From Tulasnella sp. 424 (taxonomy: Eukaryota > Basidiomycota > Agaricomycetes > Cantharellales > Tulasnellaceae), in assembly GCA_019633425.1 (NCBI GenBank), contig WSUB01000091.1, positions 1 through 64,000 of the forward strand: a stretch of 64,000 bases of DNA, in the 5' to 3' direction. Both the position numbers and the translations under genes were made by a program. Each line of letters starts with the position of its first letter. Within the stretch, counting starts at the first letter, position 1. Below are positions 45,560 to 56,867 of this stretch, piece after piece. The notes below the pieces were generated by a model, which had not been told where the DNA came from, ran no database searches, and worked only from the letters and a program-made list of their open reading frames with translations.

Positions 45560-45599
45560 ACGGCGGGACTGCATCATGGTGCTGAGAGCGAGTGGAAGA

Positions 45600-46292
45600 C
45601 GCCGCGCCATGGCAGATTTGGGGATAGGATCGAGCCAGGACATACCTGCGGCTGGTGCGGTGACTCGCTGGCAATTGCGAAATTCAGCCCGACCCTTCAT
45701 GAATCGTCCGAAACATCCAGAGACGGCCGGAGAGGCTGATGCGTCTTTCTAGGCAAGGCATGGACGGAAGGCTCAAGCGGCCACTTAGTTCAGTCGTCGG
45801 AGACCGGTGTGGGACGGGCATTGTTGGGAAGAGGGCTTTTTGGTGTCTTCGGGCGCTGAATTATGGCTGTCCCAAGACTCTCAAATTCGAAAATCTCATT
45901 GCAATTGAAGTTGGCCGTCGTAGACTACTGAGAGCTTAGTCGAGCCTTGTTCATCGTGTATAGTTGTGCCGATGACGGCAGCTCTCGTAAGCCTTCGTAA
46001 GCGGGCTTTCGGGGTGGGAGCGAGCGTTGAAATCATGACCAGCTTCCCACCCCTGTTCGCCATATTGTTCGCATTTCAACCAACGGCCACTACACCTCTC
46101 CCTCAAACATGCGCCATCCACCGCAACTCTGACCAGGCCACCTCTGAACCAACATTCTTCTTATATATCAGTCGCTCATTCACATTGTCTCTCATTTTTT
46201 CTACTTCCCATCTCTCTCTCATTATCGGCCCAAATAGCAAGCAAGCGCTCAATCAAAACAAGGCCGCCCTCAAAACCCAAAAGCAAAAAAAA
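45600..46292. other. Intergenic upstream of the Ser-rich gene
   Basis: No supported gene. CT-rich promoter-like stretches lie at about 46150-46250, just ahead of the ATG at 46293. Confidence 0.4.
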
Positions 46293-47808
46293 ATGTCTCG
46301 TCGATCTCACATCCGCTCAGCTTCATCAGACGACGCCCTTCGAGGTATCAGCACCGTCCCACCACCCAGTTTCGGTTCGGAGAACAGCGCGGTCGTCGCT
46401 CAAACACCGTGGAGGAAGATCAGTAATGGGATCAGTCAAGCTTGGAAGTCGAGGAAGACGCGAGCGGGGTTGGGGGATAAGACGAACATACAGTCTTTAG
46501 AGTGAGTTTATGCTCTTCTCAGTCGAGTTGTGCAAGCGGCGCTGAACCTTCTTCCCGTCGTTGGTCAGTCCCGCCGAAATCGCACAACGTTTCTCGGACG
46601 TCGTCGAGAACCCCACCCACCTCCGACTCATGAAGAAACCCCAACTTCAAAGCGTCGCAGTGATCGTCAACGAAGCTCTTCCCGAAAGTCGACGGATCGA
46701 TCCGTGGACGCAGGACAAGGAGAAGCTGCGAAACGCCATTGAGGATGTGTTTGGGTTTCCTCGGTGGGTGGATAAGGTACTGTGCATTCCGGCGCCGATG
46801 CTGAACCTTTACCCTCTCCCGCGTAGTACCACCTCTCCTCGAGCTCCACGTCGTTCCGGCGAGAACGCTGAACATACAACTTCTCGGTTCAACTCATTAA
46901 GCGAAAACTATCCTCCCGCAAGCACAGTCACCACCATGCTGCTCGCCACTCCCGCCTCGAAGGTATCCAAGCCAAACAACAGCGTCGCTCGCAAGCCTAA
47001 GCGACACAGCATCGACGGTCTTCCATCTCGCGGTCTCAGCGACAGCGACTTCCTCTTTGGGGGTGGCAGTCTCGGGACGACGGGCAAGACCAAAGGCAGC
47101 AGCGGCAGTATGATCCCGGTGTCGGCCAAGAAAAAGAAGGGCCATGCAACCCTCCGAACCATCTTTTCTCAGCCCAATGGCTCTATATCATCAACCGCGC
47201 ATCGTTCTCCTAATCGACATCTCCCTTCCTCGTCGCCCTCGAAAACCTACTCGGAATCGTCTTCGCCTCCTTCCTCGCCGCTCGCCTCTCGGTCGACCCA
47301 CGGAAGCCTCAACATTCTTTCGCCAGTGCTCTCCCGCTCCAACTCCGTTTCCGGTATTCCCGCCTCGGCAAGTCTTGGAGGGCTCGTGTCATCTTCCAGC
47401 TCGGGCGCCGCCATCTCCAGCTGGGGCCGGCATTCGCGGCTAGGAAGCGGCAAGGACTCCATCTCCTCACAGCAGCATATCTTAGTTGCAGAGGACCTAA
47501 CGATGGCACTGCTCGCCTCTCGAGTCGAAAGCCACGGGTGCGTCAGCGCTTCCTCGTCAACGAGCTCCGTCGGCGGATCCGCTCAGCAGCAAGCCCAGCA
47601 AGGAGGAGGGTTGACTGCGAGTCGAACGAGGTCGAGGATGAGCTGGGTGGGGACTGCGAGGTTCTTGGATGTTGTCGCCGAAGAAGAGGAAGAAGGAGAA
47701 GGATCCGTGGAAGCAGGGGAGGAGGAAGGAGCGGACCGACCGAGGAAGAGACGGAGGGAGGAGGTAAGTGACCATGATGATCGCGTCCGTATTAGGGCTG
47801 GATGTTGA
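46293..47808 (+). CDS. Ser-rich low-complexity protein
   Basis: Exons 46293-46501 and 46569-47808 (67-base intron, GTGAGT..TCAG); about 482 aa. A final intron from GTAAGT at 47766 to TTTTAG (about 47823) is also possible and would give a different C-terminus. Start MSRRSHIRSASSDDALRGIS, preceded by an A-run. Residues ~70-135 are well ordered (DPAEIAQRFSDVVENP, HLRLMKKPQLQSVAVIVNEA, LRNAIEDVFGFPRWVDK), probably a conserved helical domain I cannot name. The rest is Ser/Pro-rich with basic patches (RKPKRHS, KKKKG, RPRKRRR), suggesting a nuclear, phosphorylated regulatory protein. Confidence 0.65.
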
Positions 47809-48552
47809 ACGCGTCACTTTTAGTGCTCCGCATCGTCTTCCGGATTCAGAACTAGGAGGATGCGAGGTTTCGCCTTGACATCTATGCACTCTGGGGACTT
47901 CACTGCACACTAGCGCCACAAACCACACCTCTCGCCAGTCTCACTTCAACTTTCAAAAAACCTCCTTTTATTTTCGTGTTCCACTTCTTTATTCGGTATC
48001 TAACTCGGTCATTCTCACCATTGGAACTTTCTTTCTTTTCTGTTCTTTTTTGTACCTTAGTCGTGTTGTGTTGTGTCTCTGTCCTTGACCCTCTCTGATT
48101 GTTGTTTTCGCTACCCAATATTCGGCTTATATTTCTCTTCTTCTGTTTGTTTTTTAATCCCAACTCTTTCGTAATTCGGATATTCTCGGATGTTGTCCCT
48201 TCCCTTTCATGTTCTTGTACGTGTGGTCTGCCCTCCTGGGGTATAAGTAGATCCCCGACCGGCAGCCGAGGCGGTGACGCCCAAAACACCGACCGGCTTC
48301 GCACGGTTCAACGTCATTAAGCGTCACTCTGTTGCATTTCCTCTTATACCTAACCTTCCGTTTACCAGTTCCTCTCACATGACACAAGAGCTCCTCAAGT
48401 TCACTCCAGCGTACTGCATCGTAGGCATTTACAGGCTCATCACAGATAAAAACGTCCGAAAGCCGGTATGGTACGCCAGCTTCAAATGAGAGCGCTGCGG
48501 AAAGCTGTTGATGGTTGACGTCGAACCTCCACATGCAGGGACAAGTGCAAGC
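47809..48552. other. Intergenic
   Basis: T-rich on the plus strand. ORFs on the minus strand (47900-48534) are of low complexity and unsupported. Confidence 0.4.
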
Positions 48553-49851
48553 ATGGACTTGTTAGAGGAGCTGCTGTTGCGGGTGTTTGGGTGAGCGTTT
48601 CGATGTCTTGACGAAAGGAGAGTCCTGCTAATTCTGGCTATCGTGTGCAGACGTTCTTCACTTATAGCATCCAACACACCATCGTCAAGTATTGGCTACT
48701 CAAGTACGTCAGGCACCTCTACCGCATTCGCTGACTTATCTCACAGATGCAATTCACTTCTGGTTAGGACTCCGCGCTTTAGCAGCATGTCCGAATACAC
48801 AATATACGGATACACCATCCCACTTGCCACCTGTACGGTTTTCCCCGCGTTTATCCTTTCCACTCCTTCACCCTGACAACTTGTTTGGATAGACGCAACC
48901 TTCATCTTCATGTCCTCCCAAATAACCTCCATTATCAAATTCTTCCTTTCGAAGAACTTGACCATCGCCAAAAACCGAGCTTGGGACCAGGTTGTCGCCA
49001 GCCGGGGGAAAGGACCGGACTTTTGGGGTCCGTATGTTGAAGGTACGTCGTCTCTTCGACCAACCTCGGCTTGAGGGAACCTAGAAGGAGATTTGACATG
49101 CTATCTCTGGATCTTACAGAGTGGGAACGACCACCGAAAGTACAGATTGGAGGGTTCCAGTGGGAGAAATGGGTTGGTGGATGGATAGGGAGATACATCA
49201 TCCGGAACGGTAAGGCTTTCTAGCCCTCCTTTATGCTTAAACTGATGGAGACCTTGGGATTGTTATGTATAGCTCTGGTCGTTCCTTTGAACCTCTTCGT
49301 TCCGTTTGCTGGAATACCCATCAGCGCTGCTACCCGTGCCATCTCTACAGCGCGGTACTTGCACTCACCAGTACGTGCTCTTTTCGCCCTTACCTCTTAT
49401 CCAATGCCGACTAACCTTTGTTCAAATACAGTACTTCCTCGCTAAGAAAATGACCCCACTCGAAATCGCCACGTACATGGAAGAACGCAAGACTTCGTAC
49501 TACTTATTCGGTTTCACCGCCGCCCTCCTCGAAATGATACCGCTCGCCGGTCTGCTGTTCAGCATCTCGAATCGAGTCGGAGCGTCGATGTGGGCGTTCG
49601 ATTTGGAGAAGAGGCAGCACATGTTCGCGAGAGGGGAGAAGAAGCCCAAGCCACCGAGAATAGTGGAGTTGGACGATGGGACCAGCGTGGAGTTGAAGCC
49701 TGCGCAGTTTGGTGGGAAGAATGGACTTGTCAGTGGAGGGGATATGGCTGGAGGATGGGTTGAGGGAGATGATGGTTCGACAAAGGCTGTGGGTGGGAGG
49801 TATGTTAGTGGAGAAGGAATAGTTGCGGGTGAGGTGAAGAAGGTTATATAG
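48553..49851 (+). CDS. EI24-like / outer spore wall RRT8-LDS-like membrane protein
   Basis: Firm exons: 48893-49042, 49120-49209, 49273-49370, 49432-49851, all in phase. Probable earlier exons: 48651-48703 and about 48759-48832 (..YGYTIPLATY). The ATG at 48553 is a guess. Recognisable family parts are the NRAWDQVVASRGKGPDFWGP block with a following EW, a hydrophobic LVVPLNLFVPFAGIPISAAT segment, KMTPLEIATYMEERKTSYY, and a second hydrophobic segment YLFGFTAALLEMIPLAGLLF. The family has multi-pass ER or lipid-droplet membrane proteins linked to spore-wall formation in yeast. The hydrophilic Gly-rich tail (about 60 aa) is variable. Confidence 0.7.
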
Positions 49852-49937
49852 ATTTCAAAGTGAGTTGCTCCTGTTGATAGTCGCTTACGAGGGACGGCAA
49901 GACTGACATCTTTTTCAGGGATGTTTTAGTAACCCCA

Positions 49938-50120
49938 ATGGCAACTTTGTTCCCCCGAGTCTTGTCGACCTTCACGTACCCTCGCCATCTTCTAGGGAGG
50001 CTTCTAGAAGCCCTGCTCCCGGGTAAAGTTCGCAAGAGCATGCCGGCTGCCGCTCCTGCTGAGTTGGCCGCGGTCGCGCAAAGTCCTCTCTCGTACCCCC
50101 ACTTCAACGACCAGCAGTAA
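49938..50120 (+). CDS. Short ORF, 60 aa, doubtful
   Basis: Begins with ATG (MATLFPRVLSTFTYPRHLLG) between the EI24-like gene and the G2 pseudogene. Basic, Ala-rich, no paralogue. It could be a small mitochondrial-type protein or chance. Confidence 0.15.
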   Translation: MATLFPRVLSTFTYPRHLLGRLLEALLPGKVRKSMPAAAPAELAAVAQSPLSYPHFNDQQ

Positions 50121-50135
50121 CAGCTCCACAGTTGA

Positions 50136-51307
50136 ATGAGTGGTATCTACTCCGCTCTGCGCTCACAACGTCCACAAGCTAATGTACTCGGGACTTTAGA
50201 CTTGGACGAGTTTATCTTTCGTGGGACGAATGCCCAGGAATGCGAGGACTTTATTCGATGCGTCAGAAGGGTCGCAGTATCAAGAGGGAAAGAACGGGAT
50301 AACATCTAGATCGCACACTATGCGAGCTCCTGTTTTGGAGGGAGTGCTTTGCGGTGGTTCGAGGGATTGGATGACGAGGTACAAGAAGATTGGAAGAAGT
50401 TGAGGAAGGCGATGCTTGACAAGTGGCCGGAGGATAAGAAAGATGAGTTGGTGGAAAAGATGTCTACAGTTTCGCTAAGTGAGTGTTGTTTTCGTTCGTC
50501 TCCTTACTTCGCTAGCTTAATAGGAGTTCCCTACGTAGTACCAACACCACCCGCAGCAGCTCCTCCACTGGTTCCACCCTCTTCATCCAAACCTCAAGTC
50601 TCAGAAAGCTTATCTTCAACTGTGAAACGAGGATTCATCCGCCTGGACGGCAGTCCGTTGACTAGCAGACTCTACATCGACAAGGAACGAGATTCGACTG
50701 GCTCATTCTGGACGACAGTTCAAGCTAAGGATAGGATGATGGTGGAGATTGAGGTTAAGACGCCTCCTCATCGGATCAAAGTCCTGGTACGAGGGGGCCA
50801 GCAAAAGTGCAAGCCATCTCTGACCCCAAGCTGGCTTCGGGCAGAACGTTGAAAGGTGTACTTGGTTGGCTCTCAAGTGGGAACTCATCTTATTGGCTGA
50901 GAAAGGGAGTACAAAGTAAAAAAAAAAAAAAGATTTTTACTCTTTTGTTATTGAGCGTTCTGAGCCACAGGATGTACCCTTTTACAGGCCGGCAGGACTG
51001 GTGGCCATAAACGAGTCTGGCGAATTCCATTGCAAAGATACGCGAGAGGAATGGGCAGGTCCGCATCGCTCGATCATATGGTCAGTGGCAATGGATGGGA
51101 CAATCCAAGCGTGGTGGGAGGAAGGCGGTAAGTCTTGGTTCATCAGACCCGTATCTTGAGTTCAGGTTCAGGTAGAAGATTAATGTGTTTGAACGGTCAG
51201 TTACGTGTTTGATGGAAGCTGTGTATCGTGAAAGTGACCATTTAGTGATGTTTGTCGCCGATCCGGACACGTACATCAAAAATATTCCGAATGGAAGCAA
51301 GTGGTGA
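50136..51307 (+). pseudogene. G2: gag-like family member, inactivated
   Basis: Exons match G3 one for one: ATGAGTG at 50136-50142, 50200-50478, 50524-50786, 50845-50915, 50988-51127, 51201-51307. The gag-like block is well kept (FIFRGTNAQECEDFIRCVRR; CFGGSALRWFEGLDDEVQED), as are the Pro-rich linker, RGFIRLDG and the GPHRSIIWSVAMDGT part. Two lesions break it: TAG at 50307-50309 where G3 has Trp (DNAWIAQY), and an indel in an A5 run at about 51283 that shifts the last ~15 codons. The fourth exon is followed by a donor running into a long A-tract (GTAAAA..). Tandem with G3. Confidence 0.75.
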
Positions 51308-51730
51308 GTCCTGTTTTGCCTTACGCAGGTGCATAGTGTTCCGGCGGCTGATAGTTTCGATACTCTCCAGCGCTTGTTGTTCGAACCTGTATCGTAGCAC
51401 GAGCTTCAAGTGATTTTGTATTGCAAAGATCCCGTTCATTCGATTGATCGGCAATCTCGCCGGTGCCTCGCCCCATTCAACTAATCTCGCAACGCCAGTT
51501 CGTGTGAATGTTATTGAATTAGAGGTTGTTCTTGCTGCATCGAGTATAGATATTGTAGATTGCAGGGCGGCAAGAGAAGGCCGGCGCCACAGGCAGTGCA
51601 ATTGGATCTTCGGGTATCGCCGACTGGTGGTGTGCATGGTTGTTTTGGCTAGCCGCATGCGTAACCCCATCACCCCCCTCGCTCTCAAGCACAGAATTAC
51701 ATCTCATTACCGCTAGGAGACTTCGATGCG

Positions 51731-52955
51731 ATGAGCGGTAAGTCAACTTCCGTTCCCTAATCCACTGTCCCATAGCAAAAGCTTAACAACCCAATCCCGA
51801 AAAGAGCATGACAGCTTGATCTTTCGCGGGATCGACGCCGCAGAATGCGAGGAATTTATTCGTTCAGTTCGACGAGTGGCTCTATCACGAGGGAAGCAAA
51901 ACGATAATGCATGGATCGCTCAATACGCGGGGGCTTGTTTCGGTGGAGCCGCGTTACGGTGGTATGAAAGGTTGAACGACGACGTGCAAGATGATTGGAA
52001 GAGGTTGCGGATTGCTATGCTGGATAGGTGGCCTGATGATGGAAATGATGATGACTTGGGAGCGGAGCCGTCCCTTTCCGCGATGGGTGAGTGCTTCTAT
52101 CCGCTTGAGAAGGGAATGATGATGGGCTGATCGGAGAACCCCGCACAGTGCCTACACCTCCAGCTGCAGCTCCACCCCCGATCCCAGCACGACGACCAAT
52201 ATCGAAGTCGGACTCGGAGAGCCTGTCCCATGTGTTTGAAAATCTCTCGCTTACGACTAGACGGGGATTGGTCCGGTTGGACGCACTGGATGGCAGGTTT
52301 TATGTGTACCAGACACGCAACTCTAGTGGGTCTTTCGGGACCACGAGCCGACGTGAATATGCATTGAGTGTCGAATATGATGTGGGCCCTCCTCCACATC
52401 GAATCAGAGTGAAGGTGAGTGTCTTATCATTCAAAGTTCTGTTCTTTGCTAGTATGCTGACAAGATTGACTTCTCCATTGATACCCGGGGAAGAACGTTG
52501 ATAAATGTTCGTGGTTAGCGGTCAAATGGAATAGCACGGTTGCGATTGGAGCGGGAGCTACGAAGTACGTCTTCGGCATTTCGCGTCGTTCGTCCAGTCC
52601 GAGTTCAACACGTACCCTGGGATAGGCCAGTCGGTCTCGTAGCCCTAGATGACTCCGACGCCTTTCAGTCGTACGATACCAATCGTCGGAAATGGAAAGG
52701 TCCTCAGCGTTCGGTAGTGTGGGCTGTCGCGAGTGACGGTACCTTGCAAGCTTTTTGGGAGGAAGGCGGTAAGTCTGCGGTGAACGTCATCAATTTCGGT
52801 AAAGAGCTTATGAAAAATCCCCGCTTTACCCTCCAGCGACGTGTGTCTTGTCTGCCCTATGGCGCCCGACCGATCACTTGATCATGCTTGTTGCCGATCC
52901 TGAGTCGTATGTAGCCAAATATCCTCATTGGAAGCGAGCCGTAAGTGCTGCATGA
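51731..52955 (+). CDS. G3: gag-like N-domain protein, six exons
   Basis: Exons 51731-51737, 51805-52086, 52149-52414, 52494-52564, 52626-52768, 52837-52955; 888 bases, 295 aa. N-terminal gag-like domain (IFRGIDAAECEEFIRSVRRV; WIAQYAGACFGGAALRWYER; DDVQDDWKRLRIAMLDRWP), a linker PTPPAAAPPPIPAR, a beta-rich domain (RGLVRLDALDGRFYVYQTRN), a CSWLAVKW strand, then GPQRSVVWAVASDGTLQAFW and HLIMLVADPESYV. Introns are 55-80 bases. The micro-first-exon and all phases match G1 and G2. No retrotransposon enzymes are nearby. Intact and probably expressed; function unknown. Confidence 0.65.
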
Positions 52956-53849
52956 TGCTCTTCAGCAGTCTCTCTGCAAGTAGAAACTGAGTTCTCTGCG
53001 GGCTCTCTCTAGAGACTTGTGTTTGAAGCAGCCCAATGACATGTCGATCGTCTGAACAGATACTCTCTAACTATTTAAATTAGCATAAATGGGCGCAGGG
53101 GAGCATAAATTTTGGACGTCGCTCAGCATTTGAAGTGCATGTCGAGGTAGATATGTACATATGATGGAAGCCTGGCTTGAAGGGCACGTTCATTCCTGCA
53201 TATGAGGCCGAGGTACTTGGTCGAATCTTGGTACAATATGGAAGGTGGTTACAAAATCGTCGACAAGTGATAGGGACTCTGGCAGCACCCATACTGTCTC
53301 AACATAGGAATCGTTTCACTGCTGGACGGCGGCTCTGGCAGAGACCGAACAAGTCGGACCAAGTCGGACCGTGAACCGGAAGGAAGGGATCGAACTGCTG
53401 ACAAAGCAAACGCGCCAGTTCGAAGTAAAATCTAGATGGACAGGTCCTTGTGACCCTACCACCAACGCCTGTAGGACAGATAGGATACTGTGCAATGTTG
53501 AGAGTACACGGAGAGTTAAGAACGACGCCCTGGCGTGAAGCACCGACGTCGTTGCGCGCCTCCGCCGCAGATATGCCCGCAAAGGCTCGTGCTCGGTAAA
53601 GAGCGGACTCAGTGATTCCATCTAAATCCCTTGCTCCCTTCTGGGGATTGATACCTACAAACGGTCAACAAAATACCGCTCATCAGAGGTTCGACTGAGT
53701 AGGGAGCTCGGGGCAGCACAAGCGCTCGTGACCACTGGCAGGGTACAAGGCCGTCTCTGCCTTTACTTCACCTCCCCTTCGCTACCACCACCTCTCACAG
53801 CGATACGAAAGAGACAACATTTACTCAGATATCAGATACTCTAGCAAGC
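52956..53849. other. Intergenic
   Basis: No supported gene. Short ORFs lack family resemblance. Confidence 0.4.
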
Positions 53850-55291
53850 ATGAACAATGGATCGAACAGCGACCGAGCGCCCTCGGAATCGCTCGACATC
53901 AATTTCGGTCAAGAGCCCACGGGTGGGACGACCCCTAGCGTCCCCCCTGCCATGAATGACAGAGTTGCAAGCGCCAGGAGCGCTATATTGAATCACATCC
54001 AGGTAACTTCCCGGTGTTTTGATGTTCATTCTCGTGCTGAAGTCGATGCAGAATACGGCGCGGACGGAGAATTCGACGCAGGCATCGCAAGATCTGCGAC
54101 AATCTCTCAACACCTTGCCAAACATCCCGGCCGATACTTCTGATACTTCTACCGAGGTTAATAAAGCCATAGAAGAACTTGTTGGGTGAGTGTTTCCTCC
54201 TGTTATTTTATCGACTTGGGGGTCAAACAACCTTTACCTAGGGTCCTGTGTAATGTGCAAGCTAAATTGGAAGAAGAGTCTTTGAAGTACGGAAAGAAGA
54301 ATGAGGGACTTGGTCAGGGAATGCTTCCAGCCCTTCCTAGTCGTGATGGATGTATTCAAACTATGGAAAGTTGTCAAAGTAACATAAAGAGTGCTGTGGA
54401 TCGTCTTCAGGTGACCGGGCGGGTCTGCTGTCCCAAGTTTGGGGATCGGTCTGACTCATTTCCTTTTAGGTCCACCAAAACAACACCTATTTGTGGGATG
54501 TGGAGTCATGGCATCAGATTGGGGAGCCCATAAGAGGTCACACCGATTCAGTCGAGTCTGTGGCTTTCTCCCCAGATGGCAAGTGGCTTGTCTCTGGGTC
54601 TATTGACAGGACAGTGCGGTTGTGGGATGTGGAGACAGGGCGTCAGATTGGGGACCCCATGGATCACAGGGAATCAGTCACCTCTGTTGCTTTCTCCCCA
54701 GATGGCAAGAGGCTTGCATCTGGGTCTTTCTATGGGATGGTGAGGTTGTGGGATGCAGACACAAGGCATCAGATTGGGGATCCCCTGAGAGGTCACAGCA
54801 AGACAGTCGCCTCTGTTGCTTTCTCTGCAGATGGCAAGTGGCTCGTATCAGGGTCTAGGGATGAGACAGTACGGCTGTGGGATGTAGGGACAGGGCAGCA
54901 GATTGGGGAGCCCATGACAGGTTACAGTAATCGAATCTGTGCTGTTGCTTTCTCCCCTGAGGGCAAGCAGCTTGCATTTGGGTTTCAGGACGGGACAGTG
55001 CGGTTGTGGGATGTGGAGACAAGGCATCAGATTAGGGAGATGAAAGGTCACAGCACGTTGGTCACCTCTGTTGCTTTCTCCCCAGATGGCAAGAGGCTTG
55101 CATCTGGGTCTTGGGACCAGTCAGTGCGGTTGTGGGATGTGGCCACAGGGCAGCAAATTGGGGAGCGCATGAGAGGTCACGGTGATTTCGTCAACTCTGT
55201 TGCTTTTTCCGCAGATGGCAAGATGCTTGCATCTGGGTCTGATGACAAGACAATGCGGCTGTGGGATGTGGAGACAGGGCATCAGTCTTAG
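53850..55291 (+). CDS. WD40-repeat protein with near-identical blades
   Basis: Exons 53850-54002, 54052-54185, 54242-54410, 54470-55291; 425 aa. Residues 1-150 are polar and helical (AIEELVG; QAKLEEESLKYGKKNEG; NIKSAVDRLQ). Six 42-residue WD repeats follow, each with a VAFSPDGK-L-SGS core and a VRLWDVET ending, very similar in DNA. Such WD domains normally form the C-terminal sensor of fungal NACHT/NLR (HET-D/E-type) proteins. Here no P-loop or NACHT is present between head and repeats, so this is a stand-alone or shortened form. An odd six-blade number suggests recent gain or loss. The start ATG fits the frame and first splice. Confidence 0.75.
54538..55275 (+). repeat. 126-base coding tandem repeats (WD blades)
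   Basis: Blocks such as TCTGTTGCTTTCTCCCCAGA and TGCGGTTGTGGGATGTGGAG recur at about 126-base steps with few differences. This is what unequal exchange or gene conversion between blades would produce. Confidence 0.8.
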
Positions 55292-56867
55292 GGAACTGTG
55301 GAAACCATGTCTATGTGGTCACCCACCTACAATGTAACATTAGTTAGCCTTACTTCCCCACTCAATTAGCCAATTAAAATTTCATTTTCCTTTGCTTTTC
55401 ATCCTACAAATACAGTGTGAAAAGTCCAGTGTTGGTGGCTTCCAAAATAAAGGAATTACCTGTCTGGGCTGGCACATTTGGGAAACCTATTCTGACATCC
55501 TTGCTTCCTTTTTCTATTCACTGGATTCATTGAACTAGAACTTGAAGTTTGACAGATCCTTTTGGCCGACTCTATTCGTGGCCTCAATCAATAACTCCCT
55601 GCTTGCTGTACTTGTGCCAGCAATAAGGAATCTTTGCCCTATCATTGATCACATGTCAGTCTTATCTGGGATGTAGGGATGAAGCCTTAGTCTCACGGTT
55701 CTCTCGGTTCTCTGCTCTTGCCGTTCTACCCGTTTGCTAATGCTTCCTTTTACCTTTAGAACCTTCCAGATCTTTCTCGTTCACCAACGCCTGGCTGTTC
55801 CAAGTTTGCCTGATGCTTGCTTATCTTACTCTCATATGTATCTCTCACTAATATTGCTACAATTCTTGCCTAACCGATGACAGTCTCTTTCATATGACGG
55901 TTTTTTCCGGCAAAAATACATTCTTAGTTTGGATGTAGTACACTGAAGGATAGCTCGCAAAGCTCAACGCCTTATTCCTTACTCTTTACCCCGACAAAGC
56001 GCCTCAGGATGTTTTCCCAACTCTTCCACTTCCATATCAAGTACCTTTGAGAATAATGGGGGACCATCAAAGATGCTGAGACTGACCAGCACCAGCACAG
56101 AGAGGGTGCGTCCCAGCGTCTCATTTACCGTAGGCCTTCAGGGCAGTTCCCCCAACACCATTTACCAACTTGTGTTGTCATCATATAGGAATCATCTACC
56201 ACTGTTGCCACTGGTATATAGACTTTTGCTAGTGCAGCTGGTTTGTGTTTGGGTGTATGGTCGAGATGTGGATATCATAAATTCACGATATTCTTTTGAA
56301 AACTATATACACACTGTCCATATATAAGTTATTATTATATTATTCCCCAATACATCAAATTACTGCTGGAACTCTCAGCCATTGACCAATACTAGGAAAG
56401 TGGTGGGACCCTGTTGTGTGGGATAAGGAGTAAGGAGTAAGTCGTTGCACCCTGCACACCACCATTTGGAGTACTACAACTGAACCAAGAATGTATTTTC
56501 CCAAAAAAAAAAAAAAGGTCATACTTTCATGGAAAATGCTTTGCATGTCCTGGGTCAGTATGCAGAAGGTTGGGTACGGTCTATGCGGCAGTGCGAAACC
56601 CTTACACCTTACTCCCATGTGGCAAACACACTCCAAACACCTTACTCACAACACCGCCATGGCTATTTCTCAAAGCCCGGCATTCTTGCCGGTACCTCCT
56701 GTATTTCTACAACAGTGCAAGTTGCTAGTAGGCTTTCTTTTTCTTTTCCATGGTTGCTGCATGCAAGTGTAGTAAGAGACGTTCCGGATCCATTTTGCAC
56801 CACATCCTTAATCGCTTGACACATCCCTTTTGGATCTTGCCTTTTTTCATCTCGCCACCTCTTCAAC
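55292..56867. other. Non-coding, AT-richer; probably 5' part of the integrase transposon
   Basis: No supported ORF. Base composition is shifted to A+T relative to the genes on either side. The transposon's own terminal repeat was not identified. Confidence 0.35.

Noticed and set aside
45095..45700. 201-aa minus-strand ORF across the micro-exon array
   Set aside because: The plus strand has matching donor, branch and acceptor sites in every unit, while the minus-strand reading simply repeats with the DNA unit.
46530..47500. Several overlapping ORFs on both strands
   Set aside because: Shadows of the Ser-rich gene; only the 46569-47808 frame is long and joins the first exon in phase.
50916..50933. 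Poly-A tract as a retrogene poly(A) tail
   Set aside because: It begins inside a splice donor of G2, and exons with proper introns continue after it.
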